Shown here: positions 8,585-17,836 of the stretch, one piece after another
Numbering within the stretch: position 1 is the stretch's first letter
Layout of the letters: each line of letters begins with the position of its first letter
Assembly: GCF_002368035.1 (NCBI RefSeq)
Contig: NZ_AP018222.1
Location: forward strand, 2,642,007 to 2,706,006
From: Nostoc linckia NIES-25
Lineage (GTDB): Bacteria; Cyanobacteriota; Cyanobacteriia; Cyanobacteriales; Nostocaceae
Length of the DNA: 64,000 nt
Direction of reading: 5' to 3'
Notes under the pieces: model-generated
Databases searched by the model: none
Told to the model about the DNA's origin: nothing
The model's input: the letters and a program-made list of their open reading frames with translations, nothing else
Translations under genes and position numbers: made by a program

Positions 8585-9478
8585 ATGACTGGAACTACAC
8601 AGCAACCAACAACAGGTACTACCATTAAAAAATTCTTTTGGACTTGGCGGGGCTATAAAATTCAGTATACCGTCATGGGTACGGGACGCCCTCTGGTATT
8701 GGTTCATGGCTTTGGTGCTTCCATTGGACACTGGCGGAAAAATATTCCCGTTTTAGCCAATGCTGGCTACCAAGTTTTTGCTTTGGATCTTTTGGGTTTT
8801 GGCGGTTCTGATAAAGCGCCCATTGATTACAGCGTAGAAGTGTGGGTGGAACTGCTGAAAGATTTTTGCACAGCGCACATCCAGGAACCGGCTGTATTTA
8901 TTGGCAACTCCATCGGCGCACTTTTGAGTTTGATAGTACTGGTAGAACATCCAGAAATTGCTGCTGGCGGTGTTTTGATTAACTCTGCGGGTGGTTTGAG
9001 TCATCGTCCCCACGAATTGAATCCGCCGCTAAGGATTGTGATGGCAGCTTTTAATCGGGTTGTGCGATCGCCAATTACAGGCAACTTTGTTTACAATCGC
9101 ATTCGCCAAAAAGCCCAGATTCGCCGCACTCTTTACCAAGTTTACCGCGATCGCCAAGCTGTTACCGATGAATTAGTCGATCTACTTTATACTCCCTCTT
9201 GCGATCCAGGAGCGCAACAAGTTTTCGCCTCGATTCTCACCGCGCCTCCCGGCCCCAGTCCAGAGGAACTTTTGCCCAAAGTAGAACGTCCTCTTTTGGT
9301 AATTTGGGGTGCTGACGATCCCTGGACGCCAATCACTGGGGCAAAGATTTACGAAAAGGCACGTGAGAAGGGCAAAGACATCAAAATTGTTCCCATTCCC
9401 AATGCCGGTCATTGTCCCCACGATGAAGTTCCAGACGTTGTTAATGCCCAGATTGCCCAATGGTTAGGGCAAATTTGA
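8585..9478 (+). CDS. Alpha/beta-hydrolase fold protein
   Basis: The 297-aa protein has the complete serine hydrolase layout: oxyanion-hole HGFG (41-44), nucleophile elbow GNSIG with Ser109, acid residue in WGADDPW (about 247-253) and catalytic His276 in NAGHCPHDE. No signal peptide is visible, so it is probably cytoplasmic. Cyanobacteria carry several such paralogues related to plant chloroplast hydrolases, with varied esterase or pheophytinase-like roles. The substrate cannot be assigned here. It starts at ATG 8585 directly after an AT-rich leader and appears monocistronic. Confidence 0.92.
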   Translation: MTGTTQQPTTGTTIKKFFWTWRGYKIQYTVMGTGRPLVLVHGFGASIGHWRKNIPVLANAGYQVFALDLLGFGGSDKAPIDYSVEVWVELLKDFCTAHIQEPAVFIGNSIGALLSLIVLVEHPEIAAGGVLINSAGGLSHRPHELNPPLRIVMAAFNRVVRSPITGNFVYNRIRQKAQIRRTLYQVYRDRQAVTDELVDLLYTPSCDPGAQQVFASILTAPPGPSPEELLPKVERPLLVIWGADDPWTPITGAKIYEKAREKGKDIKIVPIPNAGHCPHDEVPDVVNAQIAQWLGQI

Positions 9479-9670
9479 CAATTTGGCGCATAGACAAGCC
9501 ACTACCGAACTTTTCCAAAGTAGAAGTAGCTGGCATTATCAAAACAAGGGCATCAGTTTGTGTTTATGCGCTTTGGGGCCAGTAGAGTAGAAATTCGGTT
9601 AACAATCTGGGTGAGTCGCTCTTAATTTTGAATTGCACCTTGACAAAATCAAACTCATGTGGTGGGTATA

Positions 9671-10726
9671 ATGGAGCTTGATGTGTGTAATGGACATAAA
9701 GGGGTAGTTCCCTTGAGTCACCATCCAGATTTTTCACAACAAGGTTATCAAATCATCAGCGAACTAGGACGCAACAAAGAAGGGGGACGCGTTACTTATC
9801 TAGCTAATGTCCTCAATTGCGATCGCCAAGTAGTAATTAAAGAATTTCGTTTCGCAAGTGCGATCGCTGATTGGTCGGGCGTGAAAGCCTATGAACGCGA
9901 AATTGAAATATTACAACAACTCAATCATTCCCGCATTCCTCGCTATATAGATTCGTTTGAAATGCCAGGGTTTTTTTATATGGTTCAAGAATATAAAAAT
10001 GCCCCATCCTTAGGTTCAAAACGCAGCTTTTATCCCGAACAAATTAAGCAAATTGCTATATCAATCTTAGAAATTTTGGTTTATTTGCAAAAGCAAATTC
10101 CGCCAATTATTCATCGGGATATTAAACCAGAGAATATTTTGATTGACGAACAACTAAATGCTTACTTAGTTGATTTTGGTTTGGCTAAGATACAAAATAC
10201 AAAAATAGCTCTTAGCAGCTTCGTCACAGGAACCCCAGGCTTCATGCCACCAGAGGAACAATTTGGTTATCCTCTCACAGAAGCGTCAGACTTATATAGT
10301 TTGGGAGCAACGTTAATTTGCTTACTTAGTAATACCCGTTCTGTTGATATTAGTAAGTTAATTGATGATAATTACCGCTTTAATTTCCAGAAATTAGTTC
10401 CTCAAATCAGCCCGCGTTTTGAGTCGTGGTTAATGAAAATGGTGGAACGCAATCGCAAACGCCGCTATGCCAATGCGACTGTTGCTTTGGAAGCACTCAA
10501 GCCAATTGAGGTTGTTGGTAACGGTACTGGGATAGAAAATTTAATCAGGACAATTAAACCTTTAAAACGAGTTACTGTATTGGGAATAGCTACAGTAATG
10601 ACTTTGGCTACTTTGGCAGCAACTTTGATGAGTTGTCAACCTGGCATTACAGTCAGGCAATTGTTAGAAAGTAAAGAATGTCAGGATTTTGACTTTAATG
10701 GGAATTGTCAACAAAAAAGTGAATAG
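9671..10726 (+). CDS. Serine/threonine protein kinase (Hanks type) with C-terminal membrane anchor
   Basis: The protein has 351 aa from ATG 9671 (a GTG at 9659 would add four residues). Visible kinase motifs are a Gly-loop-like SELGRNKEGGRV, the ATP-anchoring Lys in VVIKEF at about 57, the catalytic loop HRDIKPEN at about 148-155, DFGLAK, and the activation-segment end GTPGFMPPEE. After the domain a hydrophobic segment (VTVLGIATVMTLATLAATLM) is followed by about 35 residues with several Cys. The kinase should therefore face the cytoplasm with a short exported tail. Cyanobacteria have many such kinases; the substrate is unknown. No partner phosphatase is nearby. Confidence 0.9.
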   Translation: MELDVCNGHKGVVPLSHHPDFSQQGYQIISELGRNKEGGRVTYLANVLNCDRQVVIKEFRFASAIADWSGVKAYEREIEILQQLNHSRIPRYIDSFEMPGFFYMVQEYKNAPSLGSKRSFYPEQIKQIAISILEILVYLQKQIPPIIHRDIKPENILIDEQLNAYLVDFGLAKIQNTKIALSSFVTGTPGFMPPEEQFGYPLTEASDLYSLGATLICLLSNTRSVDISKLIDDNYRFNFQKLVPQISPRFESWLMKMVERNRKRRYANATVALEALKPIEVVGNGTGIENLIRTIKPLKRVTVLGIATVMTLATLAATLMSCQPGITVRQLLESKECQDFDFNGNCQQKSE

Positions 10727-10834
10727 GGAATAGGCAATGGGCAATAGGCAATAGATTTTTTTCACAAATCACTGAGGATTGCTATATCAATACTCCCTAT
10801 TCCCCACTGCCTATATTTCTTCAGAGGTTTAATG

Positions 10835-11443
10835 CTAACTCGCAGCTAAATTTCCCCAACCGACGTAGGGCAATTTTGCGGCTGTTGCCCGAACTTGTTC
10901 TGCGTTAGCTACTAACTGACCGCAAGCATCCCAAGTACCAGAAATGAAGGTGCTTCTTGTACCCTCACCAATGAAAACTGGGACAGTGCGATCGCCAATT
11001 TCTACTTGCAAAGTTTCCAAATTCACTGTTACATTTGCTTGGGGATTGGCTGCTACTAATTCTTGCAATTGTTTGACATTAGCAGCATCGGCTGTCACAC
11101 ATGGTATGCCCATTGCCACACAGTTACCGAAAAAGATTTCGGCAAAACTTTCACCAATTAGTGCTTGAATTCCCCATTTAGCGATCGCTTGGGGTGCGTG
11201 TTCCCGTGATGAACCACAGCCAAAATTTCTATTAACTATTAAGATATTCGCCCCTTGGTATTGGGGTTGGTCAAAGGGATGTTCGCCGTTTAATGCTTTG
11301 CGGTCATCAATAAACGCGCCTTCGCCTAACCCATCAAAGGTAACGGCTTTTAAATAGCGGGCGGGAATAATGCGATCGGTATCTATATCATTGCCCACTA
11401 AAGGTATACCGCGCCCTGAAACTGTCTTAACTTCGCTCACCAT
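10835..11443 (-). CDS. leuD: 3-isopropylmalate dehydratase small subunit
   Basis: The 202-aa protein is the swivelling aconitase-C domain subunit that, with LeuC, isomerises 2- to 3-isopropylmalate in leucine synthesis. Signatures are GNDIDTDRIIPARYL near the N-terminus and FGCGSSREHAPQA with the conserved Gly-Ser-Ser-Arg loop. Length is normal for the family. It lies downstream of leuC on the same strand with a 148-bp spacer full of G-rich low-complexity repeats, so co-transcription is likely. Confidence 0.96.
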   Translation of the reverse strand: MVSEVKTVSGRGIPLVGNDIDTDRIIPARYLKAVTFDGLGEGAFIDDRKALNGEHPFDQPQYQGANILIVNRNFGCGSSREHAPQAIAKWGIQALIGESFAEIFFGNCVAMGIPCVTADAANVKQLQELVAANPQANVTVNLETLQVEIGDRTVPVFIGEGTRSTFISGTWDACGQLVANAEQVRATAAKLPYVGWGNLAAS

Positions 11444-11591
11444 ATTAGGGATTGGGGATTTGGGATTGGGGACTGGGGCAGGGGAGGCAGGGGAAAAGGT
11501 TAAAGGTTAAAGGGAAAAGGAATAAATTTAATGTTTCCCCTTTTCCCCTTACCCCTTTCCCAATGTTCCATGCCCCACGCCCCTTTTAAAA

Positions 11592-12995
11592 TTACAACAA
11601 CTCACGCACGTCAGAGACTTCGCCTTTAATGGCAGCAGTAGCTACCATTGCGGGACTCATTAATAATGTGCGACCGGAGGAGGAACCTTGCCTGCCTTTA
11701 AAGTTGCGGTTAGAAGACGAGGCACTAATTTGTCTTCCTTCTAGTTTGTCAGGATTCATCGCCAGACACATGGAACATCCAGGTTCGCGCCATTCAAATC
11801 CAGCTTCTTGGAAAATTTTGTCTAGTCCTTCAGCTTCAGCTTCTTCCTTCACCCGTTCGGAACCAGGGACGACAAAAGCTTTAACTCCCTCGGCAACATG
11901 GCGACCTTGGGCAATTTTGGCAGCTTCCCGCAAATCGCTAATTCTGCCATTAGTGCAACTGCCAATGAAGCAGACATCAATTTTGGTGCCTTTGATGGCT
12001 TGCCCTGGGTATAAATCCATGTAGCGGTAAGCTTCTTCGGCAACAAAGCGGTCTTCTTCGGGCAATTCTTCTGGCTGAGGAACAAACTGGTTTACACCGA
12101 TGCCTTGACCGGGAGTAATTCCCCAGGTCACGGTGGGAGGAATTTCGGCAGCGTCGAATACCACCACATCGTCATATTCAGCATCAGCATCACTTTTGAT
12201 GGATTCCCACCAAGTTACTGCTTTGTCCCAATCTGCACCTTTGGGGGCAAAATCTCTGCCATTGAGGTAATCGTAGGTGACTCGATCCGGATTGACGTAG
12301 CCGCATCTGGCACCGCCTTCGATCGCCATATTGCAGACTGTCATCCTTTCTTCCATATTCATTTGCTCAAAGGTGGTGCCTGCAAATTCGTAGGCATAGC
12401 CCACGCCACCTTTCACGCCAAGGGTGCGGATGATATGTAAAATCACATCTTTGGCATAAACACCGGGGTTAAGAGTGCCGTTCACTTCAATTTTGCGGAC
12501 TTTCAGTTTCGATAAGGCGAGGGTTTGGGAAGCCAGAACATCCCGGACTTGGCTAGTACCAATCCCAAATGCGATCGCCCCAAACGCACCATGACTTGAT
12601 GTGTGGCTATCTCCACAAGCGATCGTCATTCCCGGTTGGGTCAGTCCCTGTTCTGGAGCGATAACGTGAACTATACCCTGACTGCCAGAACCAATATTGT
12701 AAAAAGTTATGTTATTTTCTTGACAATTGTGTTCCAGCGCCTCGATCATCTCTTCTGCCAAGGGATCGACGAAAGGACGTGCCTGATTTTCTGTAGGCAC
12801 AATATGGTCTACCGTGGCGACGGTACGCTCAGGAAACAGAACTTTTAAACCCCGCTCGCGTAACATAGCAAAGGCCTGGGGACTAGTAACTTCGTGAACT
12901 AGATGAAGCCCAATAAATAGTTGCGTCAGCCCTGAGGGAAGTGTACCAACGGTGTGTAAGTCCCAAACTTTATCGAATAAAGTACCTTTACTCAT
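11592..12995 (-). CDS. leuC: 3-isopropylmalate dehydratase large subunit
   Basis: The 467-aa aconitase-family subunit carries the [4Fe-4S] ligands in IGSCTNGR and in PGCSMCLAMN. It has the typical start GTLFDKVWDLHTV and the HIVPTEN and ACGDSHTSSHGAFG segments. With leuD downstream it forms the heterodimeric isopropylmalate isomerase of leucine biosynthesis, a cytoplasmic enzyme. Full length, with no odd residues. The ATG at 12995 fits relatives. No leader-peptide attenuator or T-box is visible upstream. Confidence 0.97.
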   Translation of the reverse strand: MSKGTLFDKVWDLHTVGTLPSGLTQLFIGLHLVHEVTSPQAFAMLRERGLKVLFPERTVATVDHIVPTENQARPFVDPLAEEMIEALEHNCQENNITFYNIGSGSQGIVHVIAPEQGLTQPGMTIACGDSHTSSHGAFGAIAFGIGTSQVRDVLASQTLALSKLKVRKIEVNGTLNPGVYAKDVILHIIRTLGVKGGVGYAYEFAGTTFEQMNMEERMTVCNMAIEGGARCGYVNPDRVTYDYLNGRDFAPKGADWDKAVTWWESIKSDADAEYDDVVVFDAAEIPPTVTWGITPGQGIGVNQFVPQPEELPEEDRFVAEEAYRYMDLYPGQAIKGTKIDVCFIGSCTNGRISDLREAAKIAQGRHVAEGVKAFVVPGSERVKEEAEAEGLDKIFQEAGFEWREPGCSMCLAMNPDKLEGRQISASSSNRNFKGRQGSSSGRTLLMSPAMVATAAIKGEVSDVRELL

Positions 12996-13075
12996 ACGTT
13001 AATCGGTGTTTAATGAGTCAGAGTTTTCATGGTATCAAAAAAAAGTCTGACTTTTTCTATACGATTTATTGATTG

Positions 13076-13131
13076 AGGGGGCAGGGGGCAGGGGGCAGGA
13101 GGTAGAGGGCAGGGGGCAGGGGGCAGGGGGA
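13076..13131. repeat. GGGGGCA heptamer tandem tract
   Basis: Eight or so imperfect copies of a seven-base word (GGGGCAG/GGGGCAGG) form a strongly G-skewed tract upstream of leuC. Similar tracts lie at 26567-26641 and in many spacers here, and they resemble the short tandemly repeated repetitive sequences of heterocystous cyanobacteria. Confidence 0.75.
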
Positions 13132-13206
13132 GATAAGAATCAAACTACTTTTTAACCTTTGAGGTTCGTCGTTGAATATCTGAGCCTTTGCAATTTTCCG
13201 GTGGCA

Positions 13207-13833
13207 TTAACTTAAGTCCAAGTCCTCTGGTGTATTACAGTTAAACAGCATTTCGGGTTCTGGTAGCGGCAAAACTTCCACAGGATATTGCCGCAACCAC
13301 TCCTGAAACGATCGCCCCCCTTGGTTGATAAAATCCAAGAGTTGGGGCAAACAGCGACGGCGATAAAAACCACAAAGAGGTTCCCAGCCTTTGGGATGAT
13401 GAGCTAAAGCGGCGATCGCATTATCCTCCACGCGATCGAGTCTAGTTGCCCATTCTTGCAAAACTTCAACCTTTAATTTCGGCAAATCGCAAGCCAGCAA
13501 CAACACCCATTCGGTCTGTACTTGGGCTAGTCCTTGAGCAAACCCAACTAAAGGGCCGTGGGCTAGAGATTCTCCAGATATCGGCGCTTCTTGGAGAAAC
13601 TGGCAATCTGGCAAAAGCAAGCCTTGATAGCGTTCTGGCCAAGGAGTAATTATATAAACAGTATCGGCACAGCCTTTAGCAATCCCACAAACCCGCTGCA
13701 ATAATGGCACTCCTTGAATGGGAATCAGAGCTTTATCTTGACCCATACGAGAACTCTTGCCACCAGCTAAGACAATTGCCGTTAATTTGCAGCAAGTAAA
13801 GTTAATAACGCTGTCTTCTTTATCTTTTCCCAC
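13207..13833 (-). CDS. mobA: Molybdenum cofactor guanylyltransferase
   Basis: The 208-aa nucleotidyltransferase begins, after a short extension, with the GTP-binding signature AIVLAGGKSSRMGQDKAL (about 19-36). It has the ACDLPKL metal-binding Asp region and a C-terminal NCNTPEDL. MobA joins GMP to molybdopterin to give the guanine dinucleotide form, needed by nitrate-reductase-type enzymes. The start is a GTG at 13833, eight bases after the stop of the upstream DUF255 gene, so the two are very likely co-transcribed. The first 17 residues are not typical of the family, but no closer start codon is available. Confidence 0.93.
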   Translation of the reverse strand: MGKDKEDSVINFTCCKLTAIVLAGGKSSRMGQDKALIPIQGVPLLQRVCGIAKGCADTVYIITPWPERYQGLLLPDCQFLQEAPISGESLAHGPLVGFAQGLAQVQTEWVLLLACDLPKLKVEVLQEWATRLDRVEDNAIAALAHHPKGWEPLCGFYRRRCLPQLLDFINQGGRSFQEWLRQYPVEVLPLPEPEMLFNCNTPEDLDLS

Positions 13834-13840
13834 TCCCTAC

Positions 13841-15895
13841 TCACCGATTCTGACTTTGCTGGACTTGCTGCAATAACTTCTCTACACTTTCTGCTGGTGC
13901 AAGGCATTTCAAACCTTGGCAAACTAAACCAACGCTTCCCTCTGGTAAATCAGATACCACAGTAAAAACAGCACTCGGCAGAAAGTCGGGGATCAAAGAG
14001 TTTATTTGCTCTGTTGTGCTGCGAATCAAAGTTGAATTACGATACCAATCCAAGGCTGTAAATAAGCTCGGACAAGCTTGGGGAGCGCGATGCATTACAC
14101 TCCCAAAAGCTTTTAAACCTTGTTCTGCTAAATCCAAATAATGTAGATTATCGGTGAGTAAAGCCAAACGCACAAGGTTAGCGATCGCTACTCCATTGGC
14201 TGATGCTGTGGCGTTATCGGCATAACTCCGTTCGCGCACAATTAAATCTTGACTTGCGTCAATCGATGCGTTATAATAACCACCTAATTCTACGCTCCAG
14301 AGAAATTCGTTAAATTCATCTTGGATAGCGATCGCTCTTTCTAACCATTGCTTGTGTTCGGGATTGGCAGCTTGTAAATCCAAAAGAGCTTTAATAAAAA
14401 AGGCGTAGTCTTCAGACTGGGCTAAAACGGTTGCTTCTCCTTGATAGTTCAGTCGGTGAAAACGCCCATCAACAAACTGACGATCTAAAATGAAATTCGC
14501 TGCTCGTGCTGCTAATTCCAGGTATGACGCTTGTCGAAATACTCCCGCAGCCCTAGCCAACCCAGAAATCATCAAGCTATTCCAGGCGACAATCATTTTC
14601 GTATCTGTCACTGAGGGAATGCGACCCGGCCAGTTAGTAGTTTTTGCTTCTTGGTTGTTACGAGCCGGAGGAAAAGTTTCCAGTGACTCAGGGCTAGCGG
14701 CATAGCGGATTGTAAACAATTTGCTCAATGCTGCTTCCAGCGTTGCACTCAGTTGCCCGGTATGGCGTCTTTGCAAAACATTCTTGCCTTCAAAGTTGCC
14801 GTTAGGAGTTACCGTAAACTGTTGTTGTAATTCCGTGAGTTCTTCAGAGGTTAACAGTTGTTGTAATTCGCTGTAACTCCAAACGTAAAAGGCTCCTTCC
14901 TCTGGCTCCACTGCTGTGGGTTCGGTGAAACTGTCGGCATCTTGAGCTGCGTAGAAATAACCTTCAGGGGCGGTCATTTCCCGTTTCAGCCATTCTATGG
15001 TACCAGCGATCGCCCTTTCAAAAGCTGGCTCTTGTATTCCTCCACTCCATAAACCAGCTAGATACTCGACAATTTGTCCATTGTCATAGAGCATCTTTTC
15101 AAAATGGGGTACTGTCCAAGTCGGGTCAACAGTGTAACGATGAAACCCGCCAGCTACATGGTCGTAAATTCCTCCCAGTGCTAAATCTAATCCTCGCTGG
15201 GTACAAACTTCCTTGCCATCATAGCGAGATTCAAAATTAAATCGAGTTCCCCGCAGCGCTAATTCCGCGTATGGAATCATCGGAAAGCTATTGCCAGTTT
15301 GATTGGGAGTAATTATGCCTGTGCTGGTTTCCCAACCTTGCCTAAGTAATTCGCGATCTTCAAGCTCGTTTGTTGTAGCATCTTGCAATGCCGCAGACGT
15401 AAGCAGCGACTCAATAATGATGGCTTTGCGTTGCTGTAAGTCTTGTTTTTCTGTATCGTAATAACGGCGTAGTGCTTGTAAAACTTGTAAAAATCCAGGA
15501 CGACCATAGCGTTGGTCTACAGGAAAATAAGTACCAGCATAAAACGGCACTAAATCCTCAGGGGAAAGAAAGACATTTAAAGGCCAACCCCCTTGACCGC
15601 TCATCATCTGTAAAGCCTGCATGTAAATGCTATCGAGGTCTGGTCTTTCTTCTCGGTCTACCTTGATGGGAAGAAAGTTAGCATTCATGTAATTGGCGAT
15701 CGCTACATCGGAAAAAGCCTCGCCTTCCATAACAGTACACCAGTGGCAACTAGAGTAACCAATGGAGAGAAAAATCGGTTTATCTTGCGCTTTTGCAGTT
15801 GCAAGTGCTTCGTCACCCCAGGGCCACCAGTCAATCGGGTTTTCGGCGTGTTTTTGCAGGTACAGGCTCTTAGCTTCAGCAAGACGATTAGTCAT
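13841..15895 (-). CDS. DUF255 thioredoxin-fold protein (YyaL/SSP411 family)
   Basis: From ATG 15895 the protein has 684 aa, the usual length, and starts MTNRLAEAKSLYLQKHAENP. The N-terminal thioredoxin-like domain carries a CHWC active site at 50-53 in the family context SCHWCTVMEGEAF. The remainder is an (alpha/alpha)6-barrel-like region (for example GGIYDHVAGGFHRYTVDPTW). Bacterial function is uncertain; the human relative SPATA20 is testis-expressed. A 59-residue upstream extension to 16072 would be translated from repeats and is rejected. mobA follows after seven bases. Confidence 0.93.
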   Translation of the reverse strand: MTNRLAEAKSLYLQKHAENPIDWWPWGDEALATAKAQDKPIFLSIGYSSCHWCTVMEGEAFSDVAIANYMNANFLPIKVDREERPDLDSIYMQALQMMSGQGGWPLNVFLSPEDLVPFYAGTYFPVDQRYGRPGFLQVLQALRRYYDTEKQDLQQRKAIIIESLLTSAALQDATTNELEDRELLRQGWETSTGIITPNQTGNSFPMIPYAELALRGTRFNFESRYDGKEVCTQRGLDLALGGIYDHVAGGFHRYTVDPTWTVPHFEKMLYDNGQIVEYLAGLWSGGIQEPAFERAIAGTIEWLKREMTAPEGYFYAAQDADSFTEPTAVEPEEGAFYVWSYSELQQLLTSEELTELQQQFTVTPNGNFEGKNVLQRRHTGQLSATLEAALSKLFTIRYAASPESLETFPPARNNQEAKTTNWPGRIPSVTDTKMIVAWNSLMISGLARAAGVFRQASYLELAARAANFILDRQFVDGRFHRLNYQGEATVLAQSEDYAFFIKALLDLQAANPEHKQWLERAIAIQDEFNEFLWSVELGGYYNASIDASQDLIVRERSYADNATASANGVAIANLVRLALLTDNLHYLDLAEQGLKAFGSVMHRAPQACPSLFTALDWYRNSTLIRSTTEQINSLIPDFLPSAVFTVVSDLPEGSVGLVCQGLKCLAPAESVEKLLQQVQQSQNR

Positions 15896-15996
15896 AATCA
15901 AATGCAAATAGTTGCCTTCTTTGCTCAGTCTACCTTGTTGCCAGGAATGTTCGTCTAGATTGCTATATACACAAGGGACTTCCAATTGCCATTTTT

Positions 15997-16240
15997 GTAG
16001 TAGCGTGACAAGGCTAAAATGTTGCAATAGATTAGCAGTAAAAACATCGAATTTATAAAGTTTAAAGCCCATTTCCTAATGCACTATTTTAGCCTTGTCA
16101 CGCCAGTAGTAGCGTGACAAGACTAAAATGTTGCAATAGAGTTTATTGTGGGATGGGTGTCCTCACCCGTCCAGGCGGGCAGGATGCCCACCCCACAAGA
16201 GTTTACTAATGCACTATTTTAAGCTTGCCACGCCAGTAGG
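15997..16240. repeat. Cluster of direct and inverted ~35-bp repeats
   Basis: GTAGCGTGACAAGGCTAAAA and flanks at 15997-16031 recurs with one change at 16105-16140. Reverse-complementary versions (TTTTAGCCTTGTCACGCCA) occur at 16086-16105 and 16212-16235. Between them, 16148-16199 holds a GGCGGGCAGGATGCCCACCC-type word, related to the core of the element at 23608-23735. No coding capacity. Confidence 0.75.
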
Positions 16241-16522
16241 GTGTGTTAGCGACAGCGTAACGCACCGCCAGGTATTTGGGTGTGCTACACCTTTTGCCTA
16301 ACTACATATTTTATTTTTTGGAAGTCCCCAACAAAAAATCCTACAAAAAGATAATGTTTCACGTAGGAAAAAATAAAGTTCATTTAAAGCTAAAAACTAA
16401 AACCGATACAGATTGAGCTAAAAAACATAGGCAACCTGAAGATAACCCAAGCGTATTGGAGTAAAAAGCACTAGTGTTAAGTTTTGAATACCACCTAAAG
16501 ATGTGCAATTTGTAAATTCTTT
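16241..16522. other. Repeat-rich spacer
   Basis: The segment 16236-16310 contains a degenerate GTGTGTTAGCG...GTAACGCACC palindrome resembling the core of the MITE-like elements at 8271 and 28178, but the ends are not conserved. The rest is AT-rich with nothing recognisable. Confidence 0.4.
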
Positions 16523-16681
16523 TTACTCAAAAGTACGCAACAGCAAACTGACGATAATATTTGTTGGCGTTTCGGGTACAGGTGATGCTGTTTTTGTCTG
16601 AGCTATAGTATTCGGGCTAAGTCCTGCTATCAGCTGGAGCAAGAAGGTGATGATGGCGGCTTGTATAAATTTTTCCCGCAT
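16523..16681 (-). CDS. Hypothetical small secreted peptide
   Basis: A 52-codon frame starts at ATG 16681 behind a purine-rich AAGAGAGAGA that could serve as a ribosome binding site. The product has a basic start (MREKF), a hydrophobic core and a plausible signal cleavage near NTIAQ at about 29, leaving a peptide of some 23 residues. I recognise no family. It is divergent from clpP. It may be chance coding, and conservation in relatives would be needed to accept it. Confidence 0.35.
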   Translation of the reverse strand: MREKFIQAAIITFLLQLIAGLSPNTIAQTKTASPVPETPTNIIVSLLLRTFE

Positions 16682-17050
16682 GGCACGTCTCTCTCTTAAA
16701 TAGCATTTCAATTAGGACTGGTTATTCTAAATACACCTCGTACTATCGATTTACCGAATCTAACAAAAATAATTTGACAAATGTCCAGGGAAATCCTGAA
16801 AAAATGTTTAAAATATTACTTTCATTTAATAGAATTTCCCTTGGCAGCACTCGGAGTTTTTTGATTGTTCTTCCCTAAACAGGGACATTTTGAAAGACAG
16901 CCTTTGGTTTTAAAAAGTGCCCTGAGTGCAACTAACGATTAAAAGGGTTAAAATTCTATTTCCTAATCTTCCAGAGAACAGGAGCGATCGACTCCAGTTT
17001 CCTGTTGTCATCGATAAAATGTATTTAATATAGCCACAAACACCTTTCCA
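16682..17050. other. clpP upstream region
   Basis: About 370 bases precede clpP. CAGGAGCGATCGACTCC at about 16979-16995 is a partly palindromic HIP1-containing word, and the last 40 bases are AT-rich (TGTATTTAATATAGCC) and may hold the promoter. No conserved ORF or known RNA is seen. Confidence 0.4.
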
Positions 17051-17656
17051 ATGATTCCTATCGTTATTGAACAATCGGGCCGAGGTGAACGCGCCTTTGA
17101 CATCTACTCACGGCTGTTGCGTGAGCGCATCATATTTTTGGGACAACAAGTTGACAACAATCTCGCCAACTTGATTGTCGCCCAACTGCTGTATTTGGAT
17201 GCTGAAGACTCCGAGAAAGACATTTATATGTATATCAATTCTCCCGGTGGTTCGGTGACGGCTGGCATGGGCATTTTTGATACTATGAAGCAAATTCGCC
17301 CTGATGTCTGTACAATTTGTACCGGATTAGCAGCAAGTATGGGCGCTTTTCTCCTCAGCGCTGGTGCCAAAGGTAAGCGGATGAGTCTACCTCATTCTCG
17401 AATTATGATTCATCAACCTCTAGGCGGCGCTCAAGGACAGGCGACTGAGATTGAAATCCAGGCACGGGAAATTCTCTACCACAAGCGCCGACTAAACGAG
17501 TATTTAGCCGAACATACTGGTCAACCAATCGAGCGTATTGCTGAAGATACCGAACGTGACTTTTTTATGTCACCAGAAGAAGCTAGAGAATATGGCTTGA
17601 TTGACCAAGTGATTGACCGTCACGCAGCTGGTAGCCGTCCGGTAGCCCTAGTCTAA
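17051..17656 (+). CDS. clpP: ATP-dependent Clp protease proteolytic subunit
   Basis: The 201-aa serine peptidase of family S14 has the nucleophile in TGLAASMGAF (Ser96), the catalytic His in MIHQPLGG (His121) and a late Asp in the FFMSPEEAREYGLID region. It assembles into a double heptamer that degrades substrates unfolded by ClpC/ClpX. Cyanobacteria carry several clpP genes and a ClpR variant; this one keeps the triad, so it is an active ClpP. Length is normal. A strong hairpin follows at 17761-17791. Confidence 0.96.
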   Translation: MIPIVIEQSGRGERAFDIYSRLLRERIIFLGQQVDNNLANLIVAQLLYLDAEDSEKDIYMYINSPGGSVTAGMGIFDTMKQIRPDVCTICTGLAASMGAFLLSAGAKGKRMSLPHSRIMIHQPLGGAQGQATEIEIQAREILYHKRRLNEYLAEHTGQPIERIAEDTERDFFMSPEEAREYGLIDQVIDRHAAGSRPVALV

Positions 17657-17739
17657 AGTGCTGAGTGCTGAGTTGAAACTCTGCTCAGCACTCATAACCA
17701 TCCTAAAATCCAGCTAATAGACATAGGTGTGAAAATCAA

Positions 17740-17791
17740 TGTAGAGACGTAGCAATGCAATGTAGAGACGTAGCATTGCTACGTCTCTACA
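17740..17791. repeat. Direct repeat plus perfect inverted repeat after clpP
   Basis: TGTAGAGACGTAGCA occurs at 17740-17754 and 17761-17775, and the second copy faces its exact complement TGCTACGTCTCTACA at 17777-17791. The 15-bp stem with a one-base centre could terminate clpP transcripts, although no T-run follows. The TGTAGAGACG word is a frequent cyanobacterial repeat, also seen degenerate at about 61438. Confidence 0.7.
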
Positions 17792-17836
17792 AGGGTTTTG
17801 GGTAACGCAGAATTAATTTGACTAGATGTCTAATGG

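Noticed and set aside
13076..13131. CRISPR-like array
   Set aside because: The units are seven-base, contiguous and without spacers, so this is a low-complexity tandem tract. The same holds for 26567-26641 and 63746-63800.
15896..16072. 59-residue N-terminal extension of the DUF255 protein
   Set aside because: It is encoded by dispersed repeats; the family starts at the internal Met (15895).
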